DNA from: DATHTC01 sp050262775
Lineage (GTDB): Bacteria > Actinomycetota > Thermoleophilia > Gaiellales > Gaiellaceae
Reading direction: 5' to 3'
DNA length: 22,058 nt
NCBI GenBank assembly: GCA_050262775.1
Contig: JBLNEO010000115.1
Coordinates: 1 to 22,058 of the forward strand
Under the pieces are notes generated by a model that was not told where the DNA came from, made no database searches, and worked only from the letters and a program-made list of their open reading frames with translations. Position 1 is the stretch's first letter. Each line of letters starts with the position of its first letter. Position numbers and translations under genes: made by a program. This document shows, piece by piece, positions 1 to 6,674 of the stretch.

Positions 1-2
1 CG

Positions 3-110
3 CTCCAGGTGCTCGAGATCGAGGACGGGCGGATCGTCGAGTTCACGTTCTTCCTCGACACGGCGACCGTCTTCCCGCGCTTCGGCCTGCCGCTGCGGCT
101 GGACGGGTAG
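3..110 (+). CDS. C-terminal end of an ECF sigma factor with SnoaL-like tail (partial, 5' end outside window)
   Basis: The frame from base 3 to a TAG at 108-110 gives 35 residues ending in FPRFGLPLRLDG. The pattern of an 'EIEDGRI-E-T-FLD' strand, then a 'FPRFGLP' segment, then the stop is characteristic of the C-terminal SnoaL-like domain found at the end of many actinobacterial ECF sigma-70 factors (SigG/SigJ-type), which direct RNA polymerase to stress genes. Only this tail is visible: the sigma-2 and sigma-4 regions lie upstream of the window, so the sigma factor assignment rests on family memory. A stand-alone SnoaL-like protein is the alternative. Confidence 0.6.
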   Translation, partial: LQVLEIEDGRIVEFTFFLDTATVFPRFGLPLRLDG

Positions 111-145
111 CGCGACCCGTCTCGCGCCTCCGTAGCCCTTGGTTT

Positions 146-421
146 CCGCAGGGGCCACAGGGGCCGCAGGGGCCGGCCGGGACGATCGACTCGCTGCGGA
201 CGTTCAACGCGTTCGCGTCCGAAGATCTGGGTGTCTACGACAGCGGCACGGCGCGTGCGACGTGCCCCGACGGCTCGATCGTGACCGGAGGCGGTGCGGT
301 GGTGGGCGATTCCGACCTCGACTACCAGTACGAGGACGGGAACGACTGGATCGTGCGCACGAGCGCCGGCATCTTCGGCGGGTTCGTCCAGTCCTACGCC
401 GTCTGCCTGACGACGAACTAG
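146..421 (+). pseudogene. remnant of a collagen-like (Gly-Pro-Gln repeat) secreted protein, C-terminal part
   Basis: The frame ending at TAG 419-421 reads PQGPQGPQGPAGT and then a compact domain with ATCPDGSIVTGGGA and a final QSYAVCLTTN. Short Gly-X-Y repeats followed by a 'TCP-G--VTGGGA ... YAVCL' domain are typical of the C-termini of collagen-like surface proteins in high-GC Gram-positives; the two Cys probably form a disulfide. No ATG, GTG, TTG or CTG occurs in this frame between the preceding gene's stop (110) and the repeats, and the frame upstream runs out of phase through the sigma factor gene. The N-terminus, signal peptide and most of the collagen repeat are therefore missing. I read it as a decayed 3' fragment. 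The function of the intact protein is unknown. Confidence 0.55.
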
Positions 422-496
422 GCGCAGCGAGAGCGGCGTCCGGCGATTCCGGGTGCCGCTCCGACTCCTCCACACGCCATCGGCCAGGCCTGGGCG

Positions 497-787
497 CTAG
501 TCGGACAACACCTCGGTCAGTCCCATGAAGGCGACGAGCTCGCGGAGCTCCGGCGATGCGTGGCGCAGGCGGATGGTGCAGCCGAGCCGGCGGGCTGCGA
601 GCTGGAGCCGCGCGAGTGCGTCGACGGTGACGGCGTCGGCCGGCACGCTCTGGACGTCGCAGAGCGCCTCGCGCGGGCGCCGCTCGCGGAGGAGCGCGCA
701 GACGCGGTTACACAGGCCGGGGAGGTCGGCGCGCGCGATCGGACCGTGCACGGCGAAGGCGATGCTCCTCGGAGCAATCGAGCTCAT
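497..787 (-). CDS. STAS-domain protein (anti-anti-sigma-factor-like)
   Basis: A 96-residue protein made of a single STAS fold. It has an N-terminal beta strand (IAFAVHGPI), a central 'ALCDVQSVPADAVTVDALARLQLAARRLGC' region matching the strand-loop-helix that carries the phosphorylated Ser/Thr in SpoIIAA/RsbV, and a C-terminal 'LRHASPELRELVAFMGL' helix common in actinobacterial STAS proteins. The usual Ser position appears as Thr/Val (AVTVDAL), so regulation by phosphorylation is uncertain. Such proteins bind anti-sigma factors or act as small partner-switching modules. It is divergent from the drug-export operon across a 111-bp gap and downstream of a sigma factor fragment. The ATG at 787 is preceded by a weak AGGA four bases upstream. 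Its partner and target cannot be read from the window. Confidence 0.8.
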   Translation of the reverse strand: MSSIAPRSIAFAVHGPIARADLPGLCNRVCALLRERRPREALCDVQSVPADAVTVDALARLQLAARRLGCTIRLRHASPELRELVAFMGLTEVLSD

Positions 788-816
788 CGATCCTGAGACG
801 GTGCGGATAACCGAAC

Positions 817-841
817 CTCATCGGTCGCGCCGACCGATGAG
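817..841. promoter_or_regulatory. 25-bp perfect inverted repeat in the STAS/exporter divergent gap (candidate operator)
   Basis: Arms CTCATCGGTCG (817-827) and CGACCGATGAG (831-841) are perfect reverse complements separated by CGC. After a one-base bulge the outer bases GAA/TTC also pair. It sits between the start of the STAS gene (787, minus) and the exporter start (899, plus). TetR- and MarR-type repressors of multidrug exporters bind palindromes of this size. No cognate regulator gene is in the window, and an RNA hairpin in a leader is the alternative. Confidence 0.5.
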
Positions 842-898
842 TTCTCGCGCACGTGCGGGTCTAGGGTGCATGTTCGCGACCCCGAGGAGGAACAGACG

Positions 899-2326
899 AT
901 GACGGCCCTCTCCGATCGCACCCGCTGGCTCGCCCTGTACGTCCTCTGCCTGGGCGACCTGCTGATCGTGCTCGACGTCTCGATCGTGAACGTCGCGCTC
1001 CCCTCGATCCGCTCGGATCTCGACTTCTCCGAGGCGTCGCTCGCGTGGGTCGTGAACGCCTACACCCTGACGTTCGGGGGCTTCATGCTCCTCGCCGGGC
1101 GGCTCGGCGACCTGTTCGGCCACCGGCGCCTGTTCCTCGCGGGCGTCGGGCTGTTCACGGCGGCATCGGCGGCATGCGGGCTCGCGACCTCGCAGTCGAT
1201 GCTCGTCGGCGCGCGCGTGATCCAGGGGCTCGGCGGCGCGGTCGTCGCGGCCGTCGCGCTCTCCCTGATCATGGTGCTGTTCACGGAGCCGGCCGATCGC
1301 GCCAAGGCGTTCGGCGTCATCGGCTTCGTCGCGGCCGGCGGCGGCTCGATCGGCGTGCTCGCGGGGGGCGTGCTCACCGACCTCCTCAGCTGGCACTGGA
1401 TCTTCCTCGTCAACGTCCCGATCGGCATCGGCGTGATCGCCGCGTCGCTCGCGCTCGTCCCGGCCGACTCGGGCGAGCGCGGCGGCGGGCGGCTCGACGT
1501 GCCCGGCGCGATCCTCGTCACCGGCTCGCTGATGCTGGCCGTCTACGCGATCGTGAACGGCAACGAGCGCGGGTGGACGTCCGTCGAGACGCTCGCGCCG
1601 CTCGCGGCCGGCGTCGTGGCGTTCGCCCTCTTCCTGCTCCTCGAGTCGCGCGTCGCTGCGCCGCTCATGCCGCTCGGGCTCTTCCGGCTACGGAGCGTCG
1701 CGACCGCGAACGTCATCGGCATCCTGTGGTCGGCTGCGATGTTCGCGATGTTCTTCCTCTCGGCCCTCTACCTGCAGCTCGTGCTCGGGTACAGCCCGCT
1801 GCAGGTCGGGCTCGCGTTCCTGCCTGCGAACCTCCTGATGGGCGCGCTGTCGCTCGGCCTCTCGGCGAAGCTCGTGCTGCGGTTCGGCGTGAAGCGGACC
1901 CTCACGACGGGGCTGACGCTCGTCGCGGTGGGACTCGCGCTGTTCGCGCGCGCGCCCGTCGACGGCAGCTTCGCCGTCGACGTGCTGCCGAGCATGCTCG
2001 TGCTCGGCGTCGGCATCGGGCTCGCGATGAACCCGCTGCTCCTCGCCGCGATGAGCGACGTCGCGCCCGAGCAGTCCGGCCTGGCCTCCGGCGTCGTCAA
2101 CACGGCGTTCATGATGGGCGGCGCGCTCGGGCTCGCGGTGCTGGCGAGCGTCGCGGCCTCGCGCGCGGGCGAGGATCCCTCGGCCGGCGCGCTCGTCGAC
2201 GGCTACCACGCCGCGTTCGTCGCCGGCACGGCGTTCGCCGCCGCGGCCGCGATCGTCGCCGGGACGCTGCTGCGCGACGGGCGCGAGCCGGCGGTCGAGA
2301 CGGAGCCGGCCACGGAGGCCGCATAG
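899..2326 (+). CDS. MFS multidrug exporter, DHA2 (EmrB/QacA) family
   Basis: A 475-residue membrane protein, probably with 14 transmembrane helices as in the DHA2 family, that exports drugs or metabolites in exchange for protons. Helix 1 carries the family signature LDVSIVNVALPSI (residues 25-37). The cytoplasmic loop 2-3 motif A is GRLGDLFGHRR (67-77). A motif-C-like Gly-rich helix follows (AAGGGSIGVLAGGVL). I chose the ATG at 899 over an in-frame ATG at 866 because GAGGAGG lies at 884-890 with proper spacing and the 11 extra residues (HVRDPEEEQT) look like translated leader. The stop at 2326 is two bases before the GTG of an ABC ATPase, so the exporter leads a three-gene export operon. Substrate is not predictable. 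Confidence 0.92.
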   Translation: MTALSDRTRWLALYVLCLGDLLIVLDVSIVNVALPSIRSDLDFSEASLAWVVNAYTLTFGGFMLLAGRLGDLFGHRRLFLAGVGLFTAASAACGLATSQSMLVGARVIQGLGGAVVAAVALSLIMVLFTEPADRAKAFGVIGFVAAGGGSIGVLAGGVLTDLLSWHWIFLVNVPIGIGVIAASLALVPADSGERGGGRLDVPGAILVTGSLMLAVYAIVNGNERGWTSVETLAPLAAGVVAFALFLLLESRVAAPLMPLGLFRLRSVATANVIGILWSAAMFAMFFLSALYLQLVLGYSPLQVGLAFLPANLLMGALSLGLSAKLVLRFGVKRTLTTGLTLVAVGLALFARAPVDGSFAVDVLPSMLVLGVGIGLAMNPLLLAAMSDVAPEQSGLASGVVNTAFMMGGALGLAVLASVAASRAGEDPSAGALVDGYHAAFVAGTAFAAAAAIVAGTLLRDGREPAVETEPATEAA

Positions 2327-2328
2327 AG

Positions 2329-3225
2329 GTGTCCGGGCTCGCGATCCGTCTGCGAGGCGTGGTCAAGCGCTACGGCCCGATCACCGCCGTCGACGGCCTC
2401 GACCTCGATGTGCCGTACGGAACGTGCGTCGGCCTCCTCGGCCCGAACGGCGCCGGGAAGTCGACGACGATGCGGCTGCTCACGGCGCAGTCGATCGCGG
2501 ACGAGGGCGAGCTCGAGGTGCTCGGGTACCGGCTCCCGGCCGAGTCGAAGCAGGCGCGCGCGCAACTCGGCGTCGCGCCGCAGCTCGACAACCTCGACGT
2601 GACGCTGACCGTCGAGCAGAACCTGCTCGTCTTCGCCTACCTCTACCGGATCGGCCGCGGGCACCGACGCGAGGCGGTCGAGCGGGCGCTCGACGTGGCG
2701 AAGCTGGCCGACCGCCGCGACACCCGCGTCGACAAGCTCTCGGGCGGCATGCGCCGGCGCCTCCTCATCGCGCGTGCGCTCGTCCACCGGCCGCGGCTCG
2801 TGCTGCTCGACGAGCCGACGGTCGGGCTCGATCCCCAGGTGCGCCAGGAGCTGTGGGCGCTCGTCGACGCCCTCCGCAGCGAGGGCACGACGATCCTCAT
2901 GTCCACGCACTACATCGAGGAGGCGCAGCGGCTCGCCGACACCGTGATGATCATGTCCCACGGGAAGGCCGTCGCGGCCGGGCCGCCCGCGGAGCTCGTC
3001 GTCGAGCACGCCGGACGGGAGGCGCTCGAGGTCTACGGGCCGCCGGCGCGACTCTCGGAGGTGGAGGCGCACGCGACGGCCGGGGGCCTTCGCACGCGCC
3101 GGACCGGGACGAGCATCTCGATCCTCGGCCTCGAGGGCCGCAACGGCTTCGGCATCGACGGCGAGCGCCGGCCCGCGAACCTCGAGGACGTGTTCGTCCT
3201 CCTGACCGGGGAGGAGATCGACTGA
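2329..3225 (+). CDS. ABC transporter ATP-binding protein, DrrA-like (drug/antibiotic export)
   Basis: A 298-residue nucleotide-binding subunit that powers the permease encoded next. Walker A is GPNGAGKST (38-46), the signature is LSGGM (137-141), Walker B is LVLLDE (157-162), and the switch His is 194 in MSTHYIEEA. The ~80-residue C-terminal extension after the catalytic core, ending in LEDVFVLLTGEEID, is typical of the DrrA/CcmA-type exporters (daunorubicin resistance family), where it contributes to dimerisation. The start is a GTG preceded by GGAGG at 2314-2318, two bases after the exporter stop. Its stop overlaps the permease start (TGATG), indicating translational coupling. The extensive frame open upstream of 2329 is an antiphase reading of the exporter gene and not part of this protein. 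Confidence 0.93.
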   Translation: MSGLAIRLRGVVKRYGPITAVDGLDLDVPYGTCVGLLGPNGAGKSTTMRLLTAQSIADEGELEVLGYRLPAESKQARAQLGVAPQLDNLDVTLTVEQNLLVFAYLYRIGRGHRREAVERALDVAKLADRRDTRVDKLSGGMRRRLLIARALVHRPRLVLLDEPTVGLDPQVRQELWALVDALRSEGTTILMSTHYIEEAQRLADTVMIMSHGKAVAAGPPAELVVEHAGREALEVYGPPARLSEVEAHATAGGLRTRRTGTSISILGLEGRNGFGIDGERRPANLEDVFVLLTGEEID

Positions 3226-4025
3226 TGGCGGTCGCGGCGGAGGCCCCCCGCCGGCGCCTCGGGCGGCTCGAGCGGCCCGCGCTCACCGGCGTGCTCGTGC
3301 GCGAGGTGGTCAACTTCTCCTCGTACTGGAAGTCGGCGACGTTCTCCGCGACCGTCGAGCCGACGATCTACCTGCTCGCCTTCGGCTTCGGCTTCGGCGC
3401 GCTCGTGAGCACGATCGGCGGCTACAGCTACGTCGAGTTCGTCGGCACGGGCACGGTCGCGACGGCCGTCCTCTTCTCGAGCGCCTTCCCGGCGATGTTC
3501 GGGACGTTCGTGAAGTACAAGTTCCAGCGGACCTACGACGCGATCCTCGCCGCGCCCGTCGACACGGAGGAGCTCGTCACCGCGGAGGCGCTGTGGATCG
3601 CGACCCGGGCGGGCGTCTACGGCTGCGTCCCGATGCTCGTCGCGATGGCGTTCGGGCTCGACCCGCACTGGGGGATGCTGACCGTGCCGTTCATCGCCTG
3701 GCTCGCGGGTTTCGGGTGGGCGTGCTTCGGGATCGCGATCGCCGGCTGGGCGAAGTCGATCGAGAACTTCAGCTACATCGTCAGCGCGGTGCTCACGCCG
3801 CTCTTCCTCGTGGCGGGGACGTTCTTCCCGCTCGAGACCCTCCCCCGGTGGGCGCAGGTGCTCGGGAACCTCAACCCCCTCCACCACTGCGTCGTGCTCG
3901 TGCGACACGCGGCGTTCGGCGCCGGCGAGTGGACGGACGTCCTGCGGATCGGCTTCCTCGTCGCGTTCGGCCTCGTGATCTGGCGCATCGCGATCCGGGC
4001 GATGGTGCGCAAGCTGATCGACTAG
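3225..4025 (+). CDS. ABC-2 type permease (DrrB/NodJ-like)
   Basis: A 266-residue integral membrane subunit of the ABC exporter. It has a short cytoplasmic N-terminus, about six hydrophobic segments (starting around YLLAFGFGFGALV), the conserved 'FKYKFQRTYDAILAAPV' cytoplasmic loop, and the ABC-2 consensus 'FLVAGTFFPLETLPRWAQVLGNLNPLHH' near the C-terminus. The latter is diagnostic of the NodJ/DrrB permeases exporting lipooligosaccharides or hydrophobic drugs. The ATG overlaps the ATPase stop by one base (TGATG), with GAGGAG just upstream at 3211-3216 inside the ATPase gene. The ATPase and this permease should form a 2+2 complex. Having an MFS exporter and an ABC exporter in one operon suggests a common inducer or substrate class. 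Confidence 0.92.
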   Translation: MAVAAEAPRRRLGRLERPALTGVLVREVVNFSSYWKSATFSATVEPTIYLLAFGFGFGALVSTIGGYSYVEFVGTGTVATAVLFSSAFPAMFGTFVKYKFQRTYDAILAAPVDTEELVTAEALWIATRAGVYGCVPMLVAMAFGLDPHWGMLTVPFIAWLAGFGWACFGIAIAGWAKSIENFSYIVSAVLTPLFLVAGTFFPLETLPRWAQVLGNLNPLHHCVVLVRHAAFGAGEWTDVLRIGFLVAFGLVIWRIAIRAMVRKLID

Positions 4026-4092
4026 GCGCCGGACTCGTCGACGACGCGCGCGACGGGCGTCGAGCGCGCGAACGCGTGATACGACTCCGCCC

Positions 4093-5118
4093 ATGAGCTG
4101 GGCGCCCGCCGACGACCGCTACGACCGCGGCCGCTACCGGCGATGCGGCCGCAGCGGGCTGCAGCTGCCGACGGTCTCGCTCGGGCTGTGGCAGAACTTC
4201 GGCGAGGACGCCCCGCTCGAGCGCAGCCGCGCGATCGTCCGGCGCGCGTTCGACCTCGGCATCACGCACTTCGACCTCGCGAACAACTACGGGCCGCCGT
4301 ACGGCTCGGCGGAGGAGACCTTCGCCCGCATCCTGGCCGACGACCTCGCGCCCTACCGCGACGAGCTCGTGATCTCGACGAAGGCGGGCTACGACATGTG
4401 GCCCGGCCCCTACGGCGAGTGGGGTTCGCGGAAGTACCTGCTCGCGTCGCTCGACCAGTCGCTGCGCCGGCTGGGCGTGGAGTACGTCGACGTGTTCTAC
4501 TCGCACCGGTTCGACCCGGAGACGCCGATCGAAGAGACGATGGGCGCGCTCGACACCGCCGTGCGGCAGGGAAAGGCGCTCTACGTCGGGATCTCGTCCT
4601 ACGGGGCCGAGCGGACGCGCGAGGCCGCGGCGATCCTGCGCGAGCTGCGGACGCCCTTCGTGCTCCACCAGCCGTCGTACTCGATGCTCAACCGCTGGAT
4701 CGAGCCAGCACTGCTCGACGCGCTGGAGGAGCTCGGCGTCGGGTGCATCGTGTTCGCCCCGCTCGCGCAGGGGCTCCTCACGGACAAGTACCTCGAGGGC
4801 GTGCCCGGCGGCTCGCGCGCCAGCCGCCCCGGGACGCTCGACCCGGCGATCCTCACCGACGAGCTGCGGGCACGCCTGCGGGCGCTGAACGAGCTCGCCG
4901 GCCGCCGCGGGCAGAGCCTCGCGCAGCTCGCCCTCCAGTGGGCGGTCCGCGATCCGCGCGTCACCTCCGCGCTCGTCGGCGCGAGCAGCGTCGCCCAGCT
5001 CGAGGCGAACGTCGCCGCCCTCGACGGGCCGCCGCTGACGCCGGAGGAGCTCGCAGAGATCGACCGGCACGCCGTCGACAGCGGCGTCGACCTCTGGGCC
5101 GAGTCGAGCTCCGCCTAG
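4093..5118 (+). CDS. aldo/keto reductase (YghZ / L-glyceraldehyde-3-phosphate reductase-like)
   Basis: A 341-residue cytosolic NADPH-dependent oxidoreductase of the AKR superfamily with a (beta/alpha)8 barrel. The catalytic tetrad is complete: Asp61 and Tyr66 (FDLANNYG), Lys97 (ISTKAGYDMW) and His138 (YSHRFDPETPIEE). The NNYGPPYGSAE and GYDMWPGPYGEWGSRK segments are the signature of the YghZ/AKR14 subgroup, which reduces L-glyceraldehyde 3-phosphate and related small aldehydes. The cofactor region ALVGASSVAQLEANVAAL near the C-terminus is also present. No Shine-Dalgarno sequence precedes the ATG; a TACGAC(T) -10-like element at 4080-4086 ends seven bases before it, so a leaderless transcript is possible. 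It lies between an export operon and a sugar importer; a role in sugar or aldehyde detoxification is inferred. Confidence 0.92.
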   Translation: MSWAPADDRYDRGRYRRCGRSGLQLPTVSLGLWQNFGEDAPLERSRAIVRRAFDLGITHFDLANNYGPPYGSAEETFARILADDLAPYRDELVISTKAGYDMWPGPYGEWGSRKYLLASLDQSLRRLGVEYVDVFYSHRFDPETPIEETMGALDTAVRQGKALYVGISSYGAERTREAAAILRELRTPFVLHQPSYSMLNRWIEPALLDALEELGVGCIVFAPLAQGLLTDKYLEGVPGGSRASRPGTLDPAILTDELRARLRALNELAGRRGQSLAQLALQWAVRDPRVTSALVGASSVAQLEANVAALDGPPLTPEELAEIDRHAVDSGVDLWAESSSA

Positions 5119-5160
5119 GACTCGGGTGTCGCGGGCTCGCGCGCGGCTCCACCTGTGACG

Positions 5161-5358
5161 GCACCGCGGATGCAAGGCCGGCGAGGGCACGTGCCCCAGC
5201 TCGCCCGCGATCCGCGTCACGCCGTGGTGCAGGCGGCCTCCGAGGACGAGGCCGGCGCCGATCCCGGACGCGACCTTCACGTCGACGACGTCGTCGAGGC
5301 CGCGCCCGCTCGAGCCTCGCCTCGCGCCAGGCGCGATCTCCGCGAGCCGGCAGGCGGT
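5161..5358 (-). pseudogene. fragment of a ROK-family protein (sugar kinase / NagC-XylR-type regulator)
   Basis: On the minus strand the frame reads ...RLAEIAPGARRGSSGRGLDDVV, then VKVASGIGAGLVLGGRL, then HHGVTRIAGELGHVP. This is the ROK core: the 'GxGIGAGLV' phosphate-binding segment, 'GRLxxG', and 'AGE-GH' whose His precedes the zinc-binding loop. Only about 66 residues resemble the family. The region expected to carry the CxCGxxGC zinc motif has degenerated (HPRCRHRWS). The N-terminal half, including any helix-turn-helix, is absent because the sugar-binding protein gene and its promoter begin there. ROK proteins commonly regulate or flank xylose-type ABC operons, so this is probably the relic of the regulator of the neighbouring importer. 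The frame stays open but has no good start. The ROK assignment is firm; the claim of decay is an inference. Confidence 0.6.
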
Positions 5359-5387
5359 TGAAATCGCGTACGCGCGAGGCTTATGGT
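5358..5387 (+). promoter_or_regulatory. sigma70-type promoter for the xylose-type ABC operon, with palindrome in the spacer
   Basis: TTGAAA (5358-5363; five of six to the -35 consensus) and TATGGT (5382-5387; four of six to the -10) are separated by 18 bp. The spacer contains the 10-bp palindrome CGCGTACGCG (5365-5374), well placed for a repressor. Expected transcription start is near 5394, giving a leader of about 40 nt before the GTG at 5434. Confidence 0.5.
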
Positions 5388-5433
5388 CGGCATTCGACGC
5401 GACCCCCGCCCCTGTTCCACGAGGAGGAATTCT

Positions 5434-6606
5434 GTGAGAAGACGTGCGGACGACACCACCTTGCGCCCACGCTGGCGGTTCGCCGCCCTCGCGATGCTCG
5501 TCGCCGCCCTGGCGCTCGTCGCTGCAGGCTGCGGCGGCGACGACGGGGAGAGCGCCGCGACCGGCACGGCCGCGGGCACCGGCGGCGGCAACGCGGAGGG
5601 CAGCATCTGGGTGCTCCTGCCCGACTCCGCGAGCTCCGACCGGTGGGAGAACGACGACCGCCGCTTCTTCGCAGAGGCGTTCAAGAAGGCCGGCGTCGAG
5701 TACAACATCGTCAACGCGGAGGGCGACGCGAACACGCAGCTCTCCCAGGCCGAGCAGGCGATCAACGCCGGCGCGAAGGTGATCCTGCTCGTCAACCTCA
5801 GCTCCGAGTCCGGCGCGACGATCATCGACAACGCCCGCGAGGCCGACGTCAAGGTGATCGACTACGACCGGCTCACCGCGGCGGGCAGCGGCGCCGACGC
5901 CTACGTCAGCTTCGACAACGTGAAGGTCGGGCAGACGATGGCGGACACGGTCGGGCCGGTGATCGACGGCCTCGGCGTCGACAAGCCGAAGATCGTGATG
6001 ATGAACGGCGGCCCGACGGACAACAACTCGAAGCTCTTCAAGCAGGGCTACAACGAGTCGGGCGACTACGCCGTGAAGAAGAAGGCCGACGCCGGCGAGT
6101 GGCAGGTCGTGGCCGACCAGGACGTGCCGGACTGGGACAACCAGCAGGCGCTGACGCTCTTCGAGCAGATCCTCGTCGCGAACGACAACAAGGTCGACGC
6201 CGTCTTCGCGGCGAACGACGGGATCGCCGGCGCCGTCGTCTCGGCGCTCAAGTCGGCGAACCAGAAGCCGGTGCCGCTGTCGGGGCAGGACGCGACGACC
6301 GGTGGCATCCAGAACATCCTCGCGGGCTGGCAGACGATGACCGTCTACAAGCCGATCAAGGCCGAGGCCGACGCGGCCGCCGCGGTGGCGATCGGGCTCC
6401 TGAACGGCAAGGACCCGAAGGACGTCCAGGGCGACTGGGAGGTCCAGTCGATCAACAACGGCGAGGCCGACCTCCCGTACATCGCACTCCAGCCGATCGG
6501 CGTCACGAAGGACAACATCGCGGACACCGTGATCAAGGACGGGTTCCGCACGTGGGACGAGATCTGCACGGGCGAGTACGAGCAGTACTGCCCGGAGAAC
6601 CGTTGA
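5434..6606 (+). CDS. xylF: D-xylose-type ABC transporter substrate-binding lipoprotein
   Basis: A 390-residue extracytoplasmic sugar-binding protein. The start is GTG 5434, chosen because GAGGAGG (5421-5427) sits six bases before it; upstream in-frame codons are leader. Residues 2-15 are basic, 16-31 hydrophobic, and the lipobox LVAAGC places the lipid-modified Cys at 33. A Gly/Thr-rich linker follows. The periplasmic-binding fold shows 'QAEQAINAGAKVILLVNL', 'IDYDRLTAAGSGADAYVSFDNVKVGQ' (the strongest match to XylF/ChvE-type proteins) and 'AVFAANDGIAGAVVSALK'. It delivers a pentose or related monosaccharide to the permease encoded downstream. A hairpin separates it from the ATPase gene. Other sugars (arabinose, glucose, galactose) cannot be excluded. 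Confidence 0.9.
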   Translation: MRRRADDTTLRPRWRFAALAMLVAALALVAAGCGGDDGESAATGTAAGTGGGNAEGSIWVLLPDSASSDRWENDDRRFFAEAFKKAGVEYNIVNAEGDANTQLSQAEQAINAGAKVILLVNLSSESGATIIDNAREADVKVIDYDRLTAAGSGADAYVSFDNVKVGQTMADTVGPVIDGLGVDKPKIVMMNGGPTDNNSKLFKQGYNESGDYAVKKKADAGEWQVVADQDVPDWDNQQALTLFEQILVANDNKVDAVFAANDGIAGAVVSALKSANQKPVPLSGQDATTGGIQNILAGWQTMTVYKPIKAEADAAAAVAIGLLNGKDPKDVQGDWEVQSINNGEADLPYIALQPIGVTKDNIADTVIKDGFRTWDEICTGEYEQYCPENR

Positions 6607-6615
6607 CGCAGGGAG

Positions 6616-6639
6616 CGGGGGCGCCCTCGGGCGCCCCCG
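6616..6639 (+). promoter_or_regulatory. intercistronic hairpin between binding-protein and ATPase genes
   Basis: A perfect 10-bp stem, CGGGGGCGCC (6616-6625) with GGCGCCCCCG (6630-6639), closes a four-base loop CTCG. It begins ten bases after the binding-protein stop and has no T-run after it. It is more likely an RNA-stabilising or partial-attenuating element, as found after binding-protein genes of other importers, than a full terminator. Confidence 0.6.
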
Positions 6640-6674
6640 ACCCGGCCCAGCCGAAGGGGGAGGGGGCGGACCGG

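Noticed and set aside
139..528. A 129-codon plus-strand frame over the collagen-like remnant
   Set aside because: It is Arg/Ala-rich and out of phase with the Gly-Pro-Gln repeats and Cys-containing domain, which lie in the neighbouring frame.
866..898. Earlier ATG (866) for the first exporter
   Set aside because: The ribosome-binding site GAGGAGG lies downstream of it and in front of the ATG at 899; the extra residues are charged leader without family similarity.
5155..5361. A small plus-strand gene between the aldo/keto reductase and the importer
   Set aside because: The plus-strand translation is low-complexity and has no ribosome-binding site; the opposite strand carries clear ROK motifs.
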